Assembly (NCBI RefSeq): GCF_004366035.1
Contig: NZ_SOEE01000002.1
Span: 186,001-250,000, forward strand
Direction of reading: 5' to 3'
Length of the DNA: 64,000 bases
Origin: Cytobacillus oceanisediminis
Lineage (GTDB): Bacteria > Bacillota > Bacilli > Bacillales > Cytobacillaceae
The position numbers were made by a program, and so were the translations under genes. Of the stretch, positions 34,167 to 42,500 are shown in pieces (position 1 is the first letter of the stretch; the number at the start of each line of letters is the position of its first letter). Below the pieces are notes generated by a model. The model was not told the DNA's origin. It made no database searches and worked only from the letters and a program-made list of their open reading frames with translations.

Positions 34167-34262
34167 ATAGCTTTAATTCGAGTTGTCATCCATAGCAAAA
34201 AGAGGCTTATCCGCCCCAAATATCGAATATGGTAAAGGATTACTTAAATGGAGGCCAATCAA

Positions 34263-35240
34263 ATGAAAGCAATTGCAGTAACACAATACGGTAACCCGGA
34301 CGTATTGACTTACACAGAAATGGAAATTCCAAAAATAAAGCAGGATCAAGTATTAATTAAAGTGGAAAAAGCAAGCGTCAATTTTGCGGATGTGAAAGCG
34401 AGAATTGGACAGGGAGGAACTGGCCTATTCCCGTTTATTCCCGGTCTTGATGCAGCAGGAGTAGTAGTGGAAATTGGGAGTGAAATTACAAATTTTAATA
34501 TTGGTGATCGCGTTACAGCGTTCCCTTCTGAAGGATCTTATGGTGAGTACGCTGCAGCCGATGAAAACCTGACATTTGCAGTGCCGGAGGAAGTTGAGTT
34601 GGATATAGCTGCAGCATCCCTGACTGTTTCTTTTTTATCTTATAAATTGCTTGCAGATATTGGAGGAATCCAAAATGGGGAAACCGTTCTGGTTCATTCA
34701 GCAGCTGGCGGGGTAGGCACTACTGCAGTCCAAATGGCAAAGATATTAGGAGCAGGTCTTGTTATTGGAACTGTTGGCAGTGAAATGAAAGTCCCTGCTG
34801 CTTTGGAAGCAGGTTCTGATCATGTCATTGTATACGAACAGAATGATTTTATAGAAAAGGTAGCTGAAATAACCGGCGGAAAAGGTGCGGATATTATCCT
34901 GGATTCCCTTGCCGGAAGCATAACGCAGAAAAGTTTCCGTTGTCTGGCTGACTATGGCCGGCTAATCCAATTCGGCAATTCGAGCGGTGAACCCGGAATC
35001 ATTAAATCGAATGACCTGCATAAGAGCTGCCGTTCGGCTTTAGGCTACAGTCTCGGCACAACAAGAAAGAAGCGTCCGGAATCACTCAGGGAAACAGCAC
35101 AAAAAGTCATGCAGTTCTTAAAAGAAAAGAAACTGAACATTAGAATTGGGCACAGGTTTCCTTTGGAAGAAGCAGCAGAAGCTCATAAGCTGATCGAAAG
35201 CAGGATGAGTACCGGGAAAATATTATTGGATATACGTTAA
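34263..35240 (+). CDS. Zinc-free quinone oxidoreductase-like MDR protein
   Basis: A 325-residue medium-chain dehydrogenase/reductase of the quinone oxidoreductase group. The NADPH-binding loop is VHSAAGGVGTTAVQMAKILGA. GERVTAFPSEGSYGEYAAA-like sequence stands before it, and no structural-zinc cysteine cluster is present. It probably reduces quinones or enones with NADPH. ATG 34263 follows TGGAGG; the in-frame ATG 34248 overlaps that site. Monocistronic. Confidence 0.87.
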   Translation: MKAIAVTQYGNPDVLTYTEMEIPKIKQDQVLIKVEKASVNFADVKARIGQGGTGLFPFIPGLDAAGVVVEIGSEITNFNIGDRVTAFPSEGSYGEYAAADENLTFAVPEEVELDIAAASLTVSFLSYKLLADIGGIQNGETVLVHSAAGGVGTTAVQMAKILGAGLVIGTVGSEMKVPAALEAGSDHVIVYEQNDFIEKVAEITGGKGADIILDSLAGSITQKSFRCLADYGRLIQFGNSSGEPGIIKSNDLHKSCRSALGYSLGTTRKKRPESLRETAQKVMQFLKEKKLNIRIGHRFPLEEAAEAHKLIESRMSTGKILLDIR

Positions 35241-35265
35241 TAATATTATGTTAATAAAATTGAAA

Positions 35266-35303
35266 GGAAATTGAAAAGGGCCTCAAACCCCTTTCAATTT
35301 CCC
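35266..35303. terminator. Shared terminator between convergent genes
   Basis: GGAAATTGAAAAGGG pairs with CCCCTTTCAATTTCC over a 7-base loop. On the minus strand a T-rich run follows, so it mainly ends the DUF1646 message; its stem includes the last codons of that gene. Confidence 0.7.
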
Positions 35304-36316
35304 GTTACCAAAATCAGCACAAAATATCCAATCATCGTGATTAACCCAAAAGGAACACCGAATACTGCCCACTCTTTACTCGTAATCTGCAGTTTACCCG
35401 CAGCAATAATATTGGGAATATTCCCTGGAATAAGCATACCTCCGCTGATCAGCAGTCCAAGGAGGATGGATTGAACCGTAAAATGGTCCATTGATGGGCT
35501 TATTTCTGCAGCTGCAAGTGTTGCATTGTCCAGTACAGCAGAAATCATATTAATCCAATATAATAAAAGTGGATTTAACCCTATTAAAAAGTGGTTGATT
35601 AACGGTTCAAAACCGGCCCCAAGCATCGTCAGGCCCATGACAAAGAAATATATTTTCAAAGCCCTGACAAAAATTTCTTCATAGTTTTCACTGTCAGGTT
35701 TTTTAGTAAAGGATGCTTTCCCGGAAACAGGAGGCTTAACAGCAAGTGCGGCCATTATTCCGAAAAATAGCAGGGCAATGGTGATTTGCGGTCCAACCAA
35801 TTCCATCAAAAAGAAGAAGTCTTCTTTCATTTTACTGATTGCAATGGTGGAAAGCGGCTCGCCAATCGGCGTCAATGCTGCACCCAGTCCAATCGAAAAA
35901 CAGGCTAGTACTGTCAGCCTGATTTCAGAGCTTCTGTCCAGCCGAAGGGCACTGACGACCAATACAAGAACTAACGCAGCGATAATAGCTGTAATCACAC
36001 TTGAAATTAACCCAAGAAAAATGACAATCAAAGCTGCAAATAAACGAAAAGGCATAATCCGGCTTACGGATAGGATGCTTCTTTCCAAATATGCCTGAAA
36101 CCATTTAAACAGCAGTCCAGCAAAAAAGACAGCAAGAGTAATTTTTACAGGTTCCTGTGCTGCTTTTACAAAAAGTCCGCCATTCAGAACTCCGCTTGCC
36201 AGTGCAGCTGAAAGCCCCATTACAAATAAAAACATCTCCAGATTTTTTTCTACGAACTCGGAAAGAAAAGGCATGACAAGAACAATAATGAAAATAACCA
36301 CCAACAAATAAATCAT
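35294..36316 (-). CDS. DUF1646 family membrane transporter-like protein
   Basis: A 340-residue protein with about ten hydrophobic segments. The two halves each carry helical-hairpin motifs resembling NhaD/ArsB-type ion transporters: GLGAALTPIGEPLSTIAISKM in the first half and SAVLDNATLAAAEISP, GGMLIPGNIPNIIAAGKL in the second. This is the DUF1646 pattern, thought to be a cation or anion antiporter. GGAGCAGG stands before the ATG. The ion is unknown. Confidence 0.8.
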   Translation of the reverse strand: MIYLLVVIFIIVLVMPFLSEFVEKNLEMFLFVMGLSAALASGVLNGGLFVKAAQEPVKITLAVFFAGLLFKWFQAYLERSILSVSRIMPFRLFAALIVIFLGLISSVITAIIAALVLVLVVSALRLDRSSEIRLTVLACFSIGLGAALTPIGEPLSTIAISKMKEDFFFLMELVGPQITIALLFFGIMAALAVKPPVSGKASFTKKPDSENYEEIFVRALKIYFFVMGLTMLGAGFEPLINHFLIGLNPLLLYWINMISAVLDNATLAAAEISPSMDHFTVQSILLGLLISGGMLIPGNIPNIIAAGKLQITSKEWAVFGVPFGLITMIGYFVLILVTGN

Positions 36317-36399
36317 AAATCCTGCTCCATTTGGTTATTTTCCAAGTTAAACACAAGGAATACTACATGCTTATGCTGTGAATCGGACAAACTTGCCAT

Positions 36400-36430
36400 A
36401 AAAAATCCCTGCAGGAGACCCGCAGGGATT
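36400..36430 (-). terminator. Terminator of the 54-residue small ORF
   Basis: On the minus strand AATCCCTGC pairs with GCAGGGATT over nine bases and a TTTTT run follows. It sits 6 bp after the stop of the small ORF at 36436. Confidence 0.75.
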
Positions 36431-36435
36431 GTCAT

Positions 36436-36600
36436 TTAATTATAGTCATTTAATACTGTTCCAGAAAGATCAAATTCAGGTTCATTGCTTTTTATGGCAT
36501 TTGTGTCAGCAGGAGTTGTACCGGCAGGCTGTATTTCGTCAACAGCAGGTGATGTTAGAGGGGATAAACTGCACTCTTTCTTTGCTTGATTGTCCAACAA
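36436..36600 (-). CDS. Unrecognised 54-residue small protein
   Basis: Read from TTG 36600, with AAAGGAG nine bases upstream, the product begins LLDNQAKKECSLSPLTSP and ends EPEFDLSGTVLNDYN. It is polar, Pro/Thr/Asp-rich, and has no membrane segment or signal peptide. The first two codons are both TTG. A good terminator follows 6 bp after the stop, and the gene is divergent from an MFS exporter (36848). These controls make it more credible than a chance frame. A secreted or modified peptide precursor is possible but not shown; I recognise no family. Confidence 0.5.
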   Translation of the reverse strand: MLDNQAKKECSLSPLTSPAVDEIQPAGTTPADTNAIKSNEPEFDLSGTVLNDYN

Positions 36601-36847
36601 ATGAATCAACTCCTTTATAGTATTTGTTATTTACATTCCTATTTAATTGTTATATTCAAACATGTAATTTATGGAAGTTGTTTTAGTAAGGTATTTTTAT
36701 GTTATCCCAAAAAAGAAAATATATTTACAAAGCAGCATTTATTATTTTTCGATTATTCTATCCTTTGAGCTTAATCTATTTGGTATGTTAAGATGTTATT
36801 TTATAAAAATTTTAAAGAACAGCTTGATACTAGAGAGGAAGTTCAGC

Positions 36848-38008
36848 TTGGATAAACGCATCTATTTATTAGCAATCATATCGTTTGTTGTTGGAATGGT
36901 GGAATTGATTATAGGCGGGCTGCTGGATCTTGTAGCTTCAGATCTTGGTGTCAGTTTGGGGCAGGCAGGTCTGTTAATTACAGTTTTCTCGCTCGCCTTT
37001 GCTATTGCCGCGCCCGTCCTGCTTACGCTTACGGTTAAAATGGAACGCAGCCGTTTAATGATGATATCATTGGCTGTATTTTTGGCCGGTAATATTGTTG
37101 CCGTATTTAGCCCGCTTTACAGTGTATTATTAGTTGGCAGAGTTTTAGCGGCAGCAAGCGGCTCGCTGCTTATCGCATTATGTATGACAATGGCATCCTA
37201 CATCGTCACGGAAGAATATCGTGCACGTGCCATCGGCATCGTCTTTATGGGGATCAGTGCCTCCCTTGTGCTGGGTGTGCCCATTGGATTAATGCTTGGA
37301 AATGTTTTTGGCTGGCGCGCTCCGTTTGTACTCATATCTGTACTGACAGTCATATCAATAGCAGGCGTTTATTTCTTTATGGGAAAAGTTGCTCCAAAGC
37401 CCGCTGTTCCTATAGGCATCCAGCTAAAAACCCTGAAAAGCCGCAAAATTGCTCTAACACAGATAACATCGTTCCTGTTAATGACTGGCCATTTAACTTT
37501 TTACGGTTATCTTACTCCATTCCTCAAGATTAAAATGGGGCTTGACGGCAGCTGGGTCAGCATTGTTTACCTGATTTTCGGAATTGCAGCTGTCATCGGA
37601 GGAGGAATCGGCGGTCTCCTGGCTGACCGTTTTGGTGCAAAATCTGTCATTTTGACTCTTCTTGCCATGTTTGGGATTACCCTTTTCTCATTGCCGTTCG
37701 CCGCTTTTTCTCTGCCCGTTTTCCTGATCACCGTAGTCATTTGGAGTATGCTCAGCTGGGCGGTCACACCAGCCATACACAGCTATTTAATTGAAGTGAC
37801 ACCGGAAACTTCTGATATCCAGCAAACATTGAACAATTCAGCAGTTCACATGGGAATGGCATTTGGCAGCATGATCGGCGGCATCATGATCGAGACCACC
37901 TCAGTAGAATATAATGCACCAGCAGGGAGTGTTTTTATTATTATTGCTTTTGGCACTGCAGTTTTGTCCATGGCTAAAAAAGAGAGAAGGACTGCTGCAG
38001 CTGAATAG
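36848..38008 (+). CDS. MFS transporter (DHA1-type exporter)
   Basis: A 386-residue major facilitator with about 12 transmembrane helices, beginning MDKRIYLLAIISFVVGMVELIIGG. VGRVLAAASGSLLIAL and RARAIGIVFMGISASLVLGVPIG fit motif regions of drug:H+ antiporter (AraJ/YdhP-like) proteins; GGGIGGLLADRFGAK is the central loop motif. The start is TTG 36848 after AGAGGAAG; the frame is open to 36671, but that extension is rich in isoleucine, lysine and tyrosine and has no ribosome site. The substrate is unknown. Confidence 0.85.
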   Translation: MDKRIYLLAIISFVVGMVELIIGGLLDLVASDLGVSLGQAGLLITVFSLAFAIAAPVLLTLTVKMERSRLMMISLAVFLAGNIVAVFSPLYSVLLVGRVLAAASGSLLIALCMTMASYIVTEEYRARAIGIVFMGISASLVLGVPIGLMLGNVFGWRAPFVLISVLTVISIAGVYFFMGKVAPKPAVPIGIQLKTLKSRKIALTQITSFLLMTGHLTFYGYLTPFLKIKMGLDGSWVSIVYLIFGIAAVIGGGIGGLLADRFGAKSVILTLLAMFGITLFSLPFAAFSLPVFLITVVIWSMLSWAVTPAIHSYLIEVTPETSDIQQTLNNSAVHMGMAFGSMIGGIMIETTSVEYNAPAGSVFIIIAFGTAVLSMAKKERRTAAAE

Positions 38009-38014
38009 ATTTTT

Positions 38015-38045
38015 AATGCCAGCTTCTTGGAAGGCTGGCATTTCT
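38015..38045 (+). terminator. Terminator after the MFS gene
   Basis: AATGCCAGC (38015-38023) pairs with GCTGGCATT (38034-38042); the T-run is short. Confidence 0.6.
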
Positions 38046-38225
38046 ATTTGCTGAAAGATGACAAACTATTTAAATTATTTTAAAAATAATCCTACGAAAT
38101 ATATTGATATATTTTCCTTTCATCCACTATAATCAAATTGTCAGGTGGTAAAAGAAGATATTTGAGGAGGAATTTGTAAATTGTTTTTTTATAATAATAA
38201 ATGATAGAAAAAGGGGTTCCGTCTC

Positions 38226-39479
38226 ATGAGTCAACTTAGCTATATGCTCCGTACTTTAATTGTCATTATCCCTACTGTATTGATCATAAGCGTTGCAGTT
38301 TGCGTTGGTAACGGATTGAAAGGAAGTGCGTTTTGGATCACCATTGCTTTTATTGTGATTCTCGGTTCGCTTGCCGGAATATTATCAGCATTTATGAACT
38401 ACCGAAAGTTTATTGCACCCATCGGCAAAATTAATGCCTTTATCGATGAACTCGCAGATGGAAATATGTCCACAAGACTTGACGAAAAATCAGTAGGACA
38501 GCTGGGTTCGATTGCTTCAGCTCTGAATCATACTGCATCTGCCTGGCAGGAAGTGCTGAATAAAGTGGTTTTGGCTTCGAACGAAGTCACACAATATGCA
38601 CAGCAGCTGTCATCAGGTGCCCAGCAGACAAATATGGCAACAAGCCACATTGCTGACGTCATTGAAGAAGTAGCAGCAGGTGCCGATAATCAGGTCAAGG
38701 GAGTCGGAACTGCCTCCAATGTCATCATGCAGATGTCCGAAAGCCTGACACAGGCTGCGGCAAACTCAGAACAGGTTACAGAGCAAATCAACGATTCACT
38801 GGAAAAAGCAAATCATGGTTCTGCATCCATTTCAACAGCAGGATGCCAAATGAACTCTATTCATGTGAATGTGCAGGATTTATCCAAAGTGGTAAAAGGC
38901 CTTGGCCAGCGTTCGCAGGAGATCGGAAAGATTATCGAAGTAATTACAGGCATTGCCGCTCAAACAAATCTTCTGGCATTAAATGCTGCCATTGAAGCGG
39001 CCCGTGCAGGAGAGCAGGGAAAAGGCTTTGCCGTTGTAGCAAACGAGGTTAGAAACCTCGCTGAAAAATCTGCAGAATCCACCCTGCAAATCAGCCAGCT
39101 GATATCAAAAATCCAGGAAGAAACCACTCAGGTTGTCCAGACAATGGATACGGTTAATCATGAAGTAACCGAAGGAATGGAAGTTATGAAGGATGCAGGC
39201 GAATCTTTCAAACAAATCCAGCAGTCTGTCAGCACAGTGACGAATCAAATGGAGGAAGTCGCTTCAGCCATTCAGCAAATGTCTGTCGGTTCGCAGCAAA
39301 TGGTTCAATCCATGGACGAGATATCCCATGTGGCAAATGAATCTGCCATGGGTACACAAAGTGTACTGGCTTCAACGGAAGAACAGGCTGCATCAATGGA
39401 GGAAATATCACTCTCTGCTGACCAGCTTACGAGCATGGCAGAGGATTTGAAAGGGTTAATCAGCAGATTTAAACTGTAG
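38226..39479 (+). CDS. Methyl-accepting chemotaxis protein without extracellular sensor
   Basis: A 417-residue chemoreceptor. Two hydrophobic helices (about residues 8-29 and 34-56) are separated by only a few residues, so there is no outside ligand domain. A HAMP domain follows (about 57-110). The signalling domain has the hairpin tip [50 protein letters not shown], the CheA/CheW contact region. It should couple membrane or cytoplasmic cues to chemotaxis. AAAGGGG is near the start. Monocistronic with a strong terminator. Confidence 0.92.
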   Translation: MSQLSYMLRTLIVIIPTVLIISVAVCVGNGLKGSAFWITIAFIVILGSLAGILSAFMNYRKFIAPIGKINAFIDELADGNMSTRLDEKSVGQLGSIASALNHTASAWQEVLNKVVLASNEVTQYAQQLSSGAQQTNMATSHIADVIEEVAAGADNQVKGVGTASNVIMQMSESLTQAAANSEQVTEQINDSLEKANHGSASISTAGCQMNSIHVNVQDLSKVVKGLGQRSQEIGKIIEVITGIAAQTNLLALNAAIEAARAGEQGKGFAVVANEVRNLAEKSAESTLQISQLISKIQEETTQVVQTMDTVNHEVTEGMEVMKDAGESFKQIQQSVSTVTNQMEEVASAIQQMSVGSQQMVQSMDEISHVANESAMGTQSVLASTEEQAASMEEISLSADQLTSMAEDLKGLISRFKL

Positions 39480-39482
39480 TAA

Positions 39483-39516
39483 AAAAGAGTTCAGGTGAAA
39501 ACCTGAACTCTTTTAT
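39483..39516 (+). terminator. Terminator after the chemoreceptor gene
   Basis: AAGAGTTCAGGT pairs with ACCTGAACTCTT over a GAAA tetraloop, followed by TT. Confidence 0.85.
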
Positions 39517-39574
39517 AAGTTTGAAGGGGATTCAACCACTCAAAAGACTGATAAAAGGAGAGGAGTGATTTAAT

Positions 39575-40528
39575 TTGATAAAAAAAGAAAGAAAGGTATC
39601 CGATTTTATAACAAAACTTGAAGCATTATTAAGGCGCATGCCTGAAATGGAGCCGGGGAGGGACAGGGCAGTATCTGAATTGAACAAACGCAGAGCCGGA
39701 TATTTAGGGGAACAAAAGCTGGATTATTATTTGAGTTTTTTGGACGAAAAGGAGTGTTGGATTTACCATAGCCTCCGGCTTTCAAATGGAAGTCAATTTT
39801 TCCAGATAGATACCTTGCTCCTAACGAAATCATTCGCCATGATCCTTGAGGTGAAAAACTGGAACGGAACCATCATCTTTGAACCCGAATTCCACCAGGT
39901 TATACGAATCCATAACGATAAGGAGGAAGCTTTCCACGACCCGATTTCCCAGGCTGAACACCAAAGCCGGCAATTAAAAAAGTGGCTGGCTGCAAATGGT
40001 TTCCCGGATATCCCCATAGAATTTCCCGTCATTATCAGCAGTCATTCCACCATCATCAAATCTCCTTCTAAACAAACCTCAAAAAAAGTTATGCATGCCC
40101 ACCGATTATTAAGTAACCTTAATTCCATTAAAAAATATAATTCTATTGAAAGATTAAATGAAAAACAAATAAAAAAAATAAGTCATACACTTTTGTAAAA
40201 ACATATCGAGCATGAAATTGATATAATGAAATATTTAAAAATAAATCCAGATACATTACTTACTGGTGTACATTGTCCCAAATGTGGTTCACTGCCAATG
40301 ATTTACCATTGGGGACAGTGGAGATGTCCAGTATGTAAAACCACTTCTGATACGGCACATCATCAAGCAGTAGTGGATTATTTTTATCTGATTAAACCGT
40401 CTATTACAAATGCTGAATTTCGCAGGTTTACCCATTTAGCATCTGTTTTTTCTGCCTCAAGATTACTTGGCCAGATGAATCTTCAGCAAGGTGGTGAAAA
40501 GAAGAATAGGTATTATATAAAACCTTGA
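39575..40528 (+). pseudogene. NERD-domain/zinc-ribbon protein interrupted by an in-frame stop
   Basis: The first 207 codons encode a NERD (nuclease-related) domain: RAGYLGEQKLDYYLSF, FFQIDTLLLTKSFAMILEVKNWNG and PISQAEHQSRQLKKWL. A TAA at 40196-40198 ends it. The same frame continues without further stop through KHIEHEIDIMKYLKI into a zinc ribbon (CPKCGSLP then WRCPVCK) and a helical tail. NERD proteins of Bacillaceae usually carry this ribbon on the same chain, and the phase is unchanged, so one base change probably created the stop. The ribbon part could be restarted at ATG 40226, but no ribosome site is visible. The start is TTG 39575 after AGGAG. Confidence 0.8.
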
Positions 40529-40537
40529 TACTAATTG

Positions 40538-40662
40538 TGAACTTTGAAAATAAAAACATTAAACTTGCAAATAAATATAAAAATTTTGCAAATAAAAACA
40601 CCAAACTAGCAAACAAATCTAAAATTCAGCAAACAAATCAGTAAAACCAGCAAATAAATTTT
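40538..40662. repeat. Six degenerate 21-bp tandem repeats
   Basis: A-rich units with core AGCAAAYAAATNNAAAA (examples TTGCAAATAAATATAAAA, TAGCAAACAAATCTAAAA, CAGCAAATAAATTTTTAC) follow one another at about 20-22 bp. The stretch lies between the broken NERD gene and the HMGL terminator and codes for nothing that I can see. Confidence 0.6.
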
Positions 40663-40693
40663 TACGACGACCATTTACGGCCGCTACAGCACA

Positions 40694-40722
40694 AAAAAAG
40701 CCACCTCCCTAGATGGCTTTTC
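40694..40722 (-). terminator. Terminator of the GntR-HMGL operon
   Basis: On the minus strand AAAAGCCA pairs with TGGCTTTT around a 12-base loop, and the T-run continues to seven T. Confidence 0.8.
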
Positions 40723-40728
40723 CCGCAA

Positions 40729-41613
40729 TTAAGCTATTCCAGCCTTCATCAACATTCCATCCAGCGGCCGTTCCATCACTGTTTCCATCCACTTTGCTGT
40801 TTCCAGTACAGCAGGAAGGTCTGTCCCCGTATTCACACCCATGCCGTGGAACATATTGATCATATCTTCTGTACAAACATTTCCGACTGCTTTCGGAGCA
40901 AATGGACAACCGCCAAGTCCGGCGATGGAGGAATCAAAACGGCGGACACCCGCCTGATATCCCGCCAAAACATTTGCCAGTCCCAAACCGCGTGTGTTAT
41001 GGAAATGGAGGCCAAGCGAAAGTTCCTTTCCAAAGGCATCAAAAAATGACTCTACTATTTTTTGGACCTGAGTGGGATTGGCCATACCCGTTGTATCAGC
41101 CAGGGTGATTTCCGAACAGCCGGCTTCCATAAATCGCTCTGCCACTTTAAGCACGTTTTCGAAAGGAACATTACCTTCAAAAGGGCAGCCGAATGCAGTT
41201 CCTAGTACCCCAGCCACACCTTTTCCTGATGCAGCTCCTTCTTTAATCACTAAAGTGAGCTCACCAACAGCCTGCTCAACAGTCCTTTTTACATTCCGTA
41301 AATTGAATGAATCACTTGTTGTTGTAACTACATGAAGAAAATCCACATCGGTCTTGAGTGCGCGATCAAGACCAGAGCGGCTTAAAACCAGTCCGCCGAA
41401 CCGGACGCCATTTCTTTTAGGAAGCGATTTCAAAACTTGCTCTGCATCAGCCATGGGAGGAACAACCTTTGGATTGACAAAAGATACAGCTTCTATATTG
41501 CGGATGCCGGAGTCAATTAATCTAGTAATCAATTCAACTTTTGTTTCGGTTTGAACAATTTTAGACTCATTTTGCAAACCATCACGCGGACCAACTTCAC
41601 AAATTTCAATCAT
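40729..41613 (-). CDS. HMG-CoA lyase family protein
   Basis: A 294-residue TIM-barrel C-C lyase. Motifs are EVGPRDGLQNE at the N terminus (divalent metal and catalytic Arg/Asp), the GCPFEGNVPFE region, ADTTGMANP, HFHNTRGLGLAN and the loop GLGGCPFAPKAVGNVCTEDM with the catalytic cysteine. It cleaves 3-hydroxy-3-methylglutaryl-CoA or a related 3-hydroxyacyl-CoA such as citramalyl-CoA. The start overlaps the GntR stop by 4 bp (ATGA), so regulator and lyase are one operon. The CoA-transferase and LeuCD-type hydratase diverge from the same promoter region. Confidence 0.9.
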   Translation of the reverse strand: MIEICEVGPRDGLQNESKIVQTETKVELITRLIDSGIRNIEAVSFVNPKVVPPMADAEQVLKSLPKRNGVRFGGLVLSRSGLDRALKTDVDFLHVVTTTSDSFNLRNVKRTVEQAVGELTLVIKEGAASGKGVAGVLGTAFGCPFEGNVPFENVLKVAERFMEAGCSEITLADTTGMANPTQVQKIVESFFDAFGKELSLGLHFHNTRGLGLANVLAGYQAGVRRFDSSIAGLGGCPFAPKAVGNVCTEDMINMFHGMGVNTGTDLPAVLETAKWMETVMERPLDGMLMKAGIA

Positions 41614-42281
41614 TTTACTTCCTCCTTCAGCAGATGAATATTTTTAATTTGCTCCAGGTGTTTCAAAACATGATCACGGCCTTGATAAATATGCTCATGC
41701 ATAGCAATGCGGGCTCGTTCTGGCTCACTATTTTTAATAGCTTCCAAAATGGTTTTATGTACCTCAAGGGATTGTTTAAGCTGAAAGCTGTTATACCAAT
41801 AGAAGGACCTGAACACGATTGGAACTACGACAACCTTTGATATGTGGAAATGAATATGCTCATTTTTTGAAGCATTCACTATCGTTTCATGAAACTTCTG
41901 GTTTACCTGAACAATATCTTTCAGGCTTTCCATATCAGATTCCACATACCGGCTAATGGCTTCTTCATATAAAATATTGGCTTTTTCCATTTCCAGCAGG
42001 TCATTTTCTGACCTGTGGATCGCCGCCTGACTGGCAGCGTACCCTTCCAGAAGAGTTCGCAGGTCATAGATTTGCCTTATATCATCTTTTGTAAAATGCC
42101 TTACGCTGACACCGCGCTTTAATGGAATAACGAGGCCTTCTGCTTCAAGCTGTTTAATTGCCTCTCTAATAGGAGTGCGGCTAAGATTCATCTCTTTAGC
42201 TAATGATTCCTCAGCAAGCCGCATGCCAGGGACAAATTTCCCTTCAATAATCGCATCTCTAATAAATTCGTATGCATCCAT
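41610..42281 (-). CDS. GntR-family regulator, FadR/FCD subfamily
   Basis: A 223-residue repressor. The winged helix spans residues 1-70 (YEFIRDAIIEGKFVPGMRLAEESLAKEMNLSRTPIREAIKQLEAEGLV). The FCD domain with metal-binding pattern (DLRTLLEGYAA, VNQKFHETIVNAS, VHKTILEAI, HEHI) fills the rest. It stands between the two divergent units, and TTGTATACAA palindromes around both promoters are its likely operators. It probably shuts the island down until the CoA-pathway acid is present. Confidence 0.9.
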   Translation of the reverse strand: MDAYEFIRDAIIEGKFVPGMRLAEESLAKEMNLSRTPIREAIKQLEAEGLVIPLKRGVSVRHFTKDDIRQIYDLRTLLEGYAASQAAIHRSENDLLEMEKANILYEEAISRYVESDMESLKDIVQVNQKFHETIVNASKNEHIHFHISKVVVVPIVFRSFYWYNSFQLKQSLEVHKTILEAIKNSEPERARIAMHEHIYQGRDHVLKHLEQIKNIHLLKEEVK

Positions 42282-42299
42282 AACAACACCTCAACTGTA

Positions 42300-42309
42300 T
42301 TGTATACAA
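42300..42309. promoter_or_regulatory. GntR operator candidate 1 (TTGTATACAA)
   Basis: A perfect 10-bp palindrome 19 bases upstream of the GntR start, well placed for autoregulation. Confidence 0.65.
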
Positions 42310-42407
42310 ACAGTAATAATATTACAACAAATATTCTGAATATTTATAACAGGACATGATCGCATAAGGGTTTCTTATGAAATTTCAGAAAAATTATGAA
42401 ATTTACA

Positions 42408-42445
42408 TTGACTTATTGTATACAAACAATTAAATTTGTATACAA
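42408..42445 (+). promoter_or_regulatory. Promoter with two GntR operator candidates
   Basis: TTGACT (42408-42413) and TAAATT (42431-42436) at 17 bases form a likely promoter of the CoA-transferase operon. TTGTATACAA occurs at 42416-42425, in the spacer, and again at 42436-42445, exactly 20 bp apart, so two dimers would lie on the same face of the DNA and cover the promoter. Confidence 0.7.
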
Positions 42446-42500
42446 GATTAAGAAAATTAAAATTTAACAACACATTCAAGAAATTACAGGAGGGAAATCC

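Noticed and set aside
36671-36847. Longer MFS protein beginning at 36671
   Set aside because: The extra part is Ile/Lys/Tyr-rich, lacks a ribosome site, and a normal MFS N terminus begins at TTG 36848.
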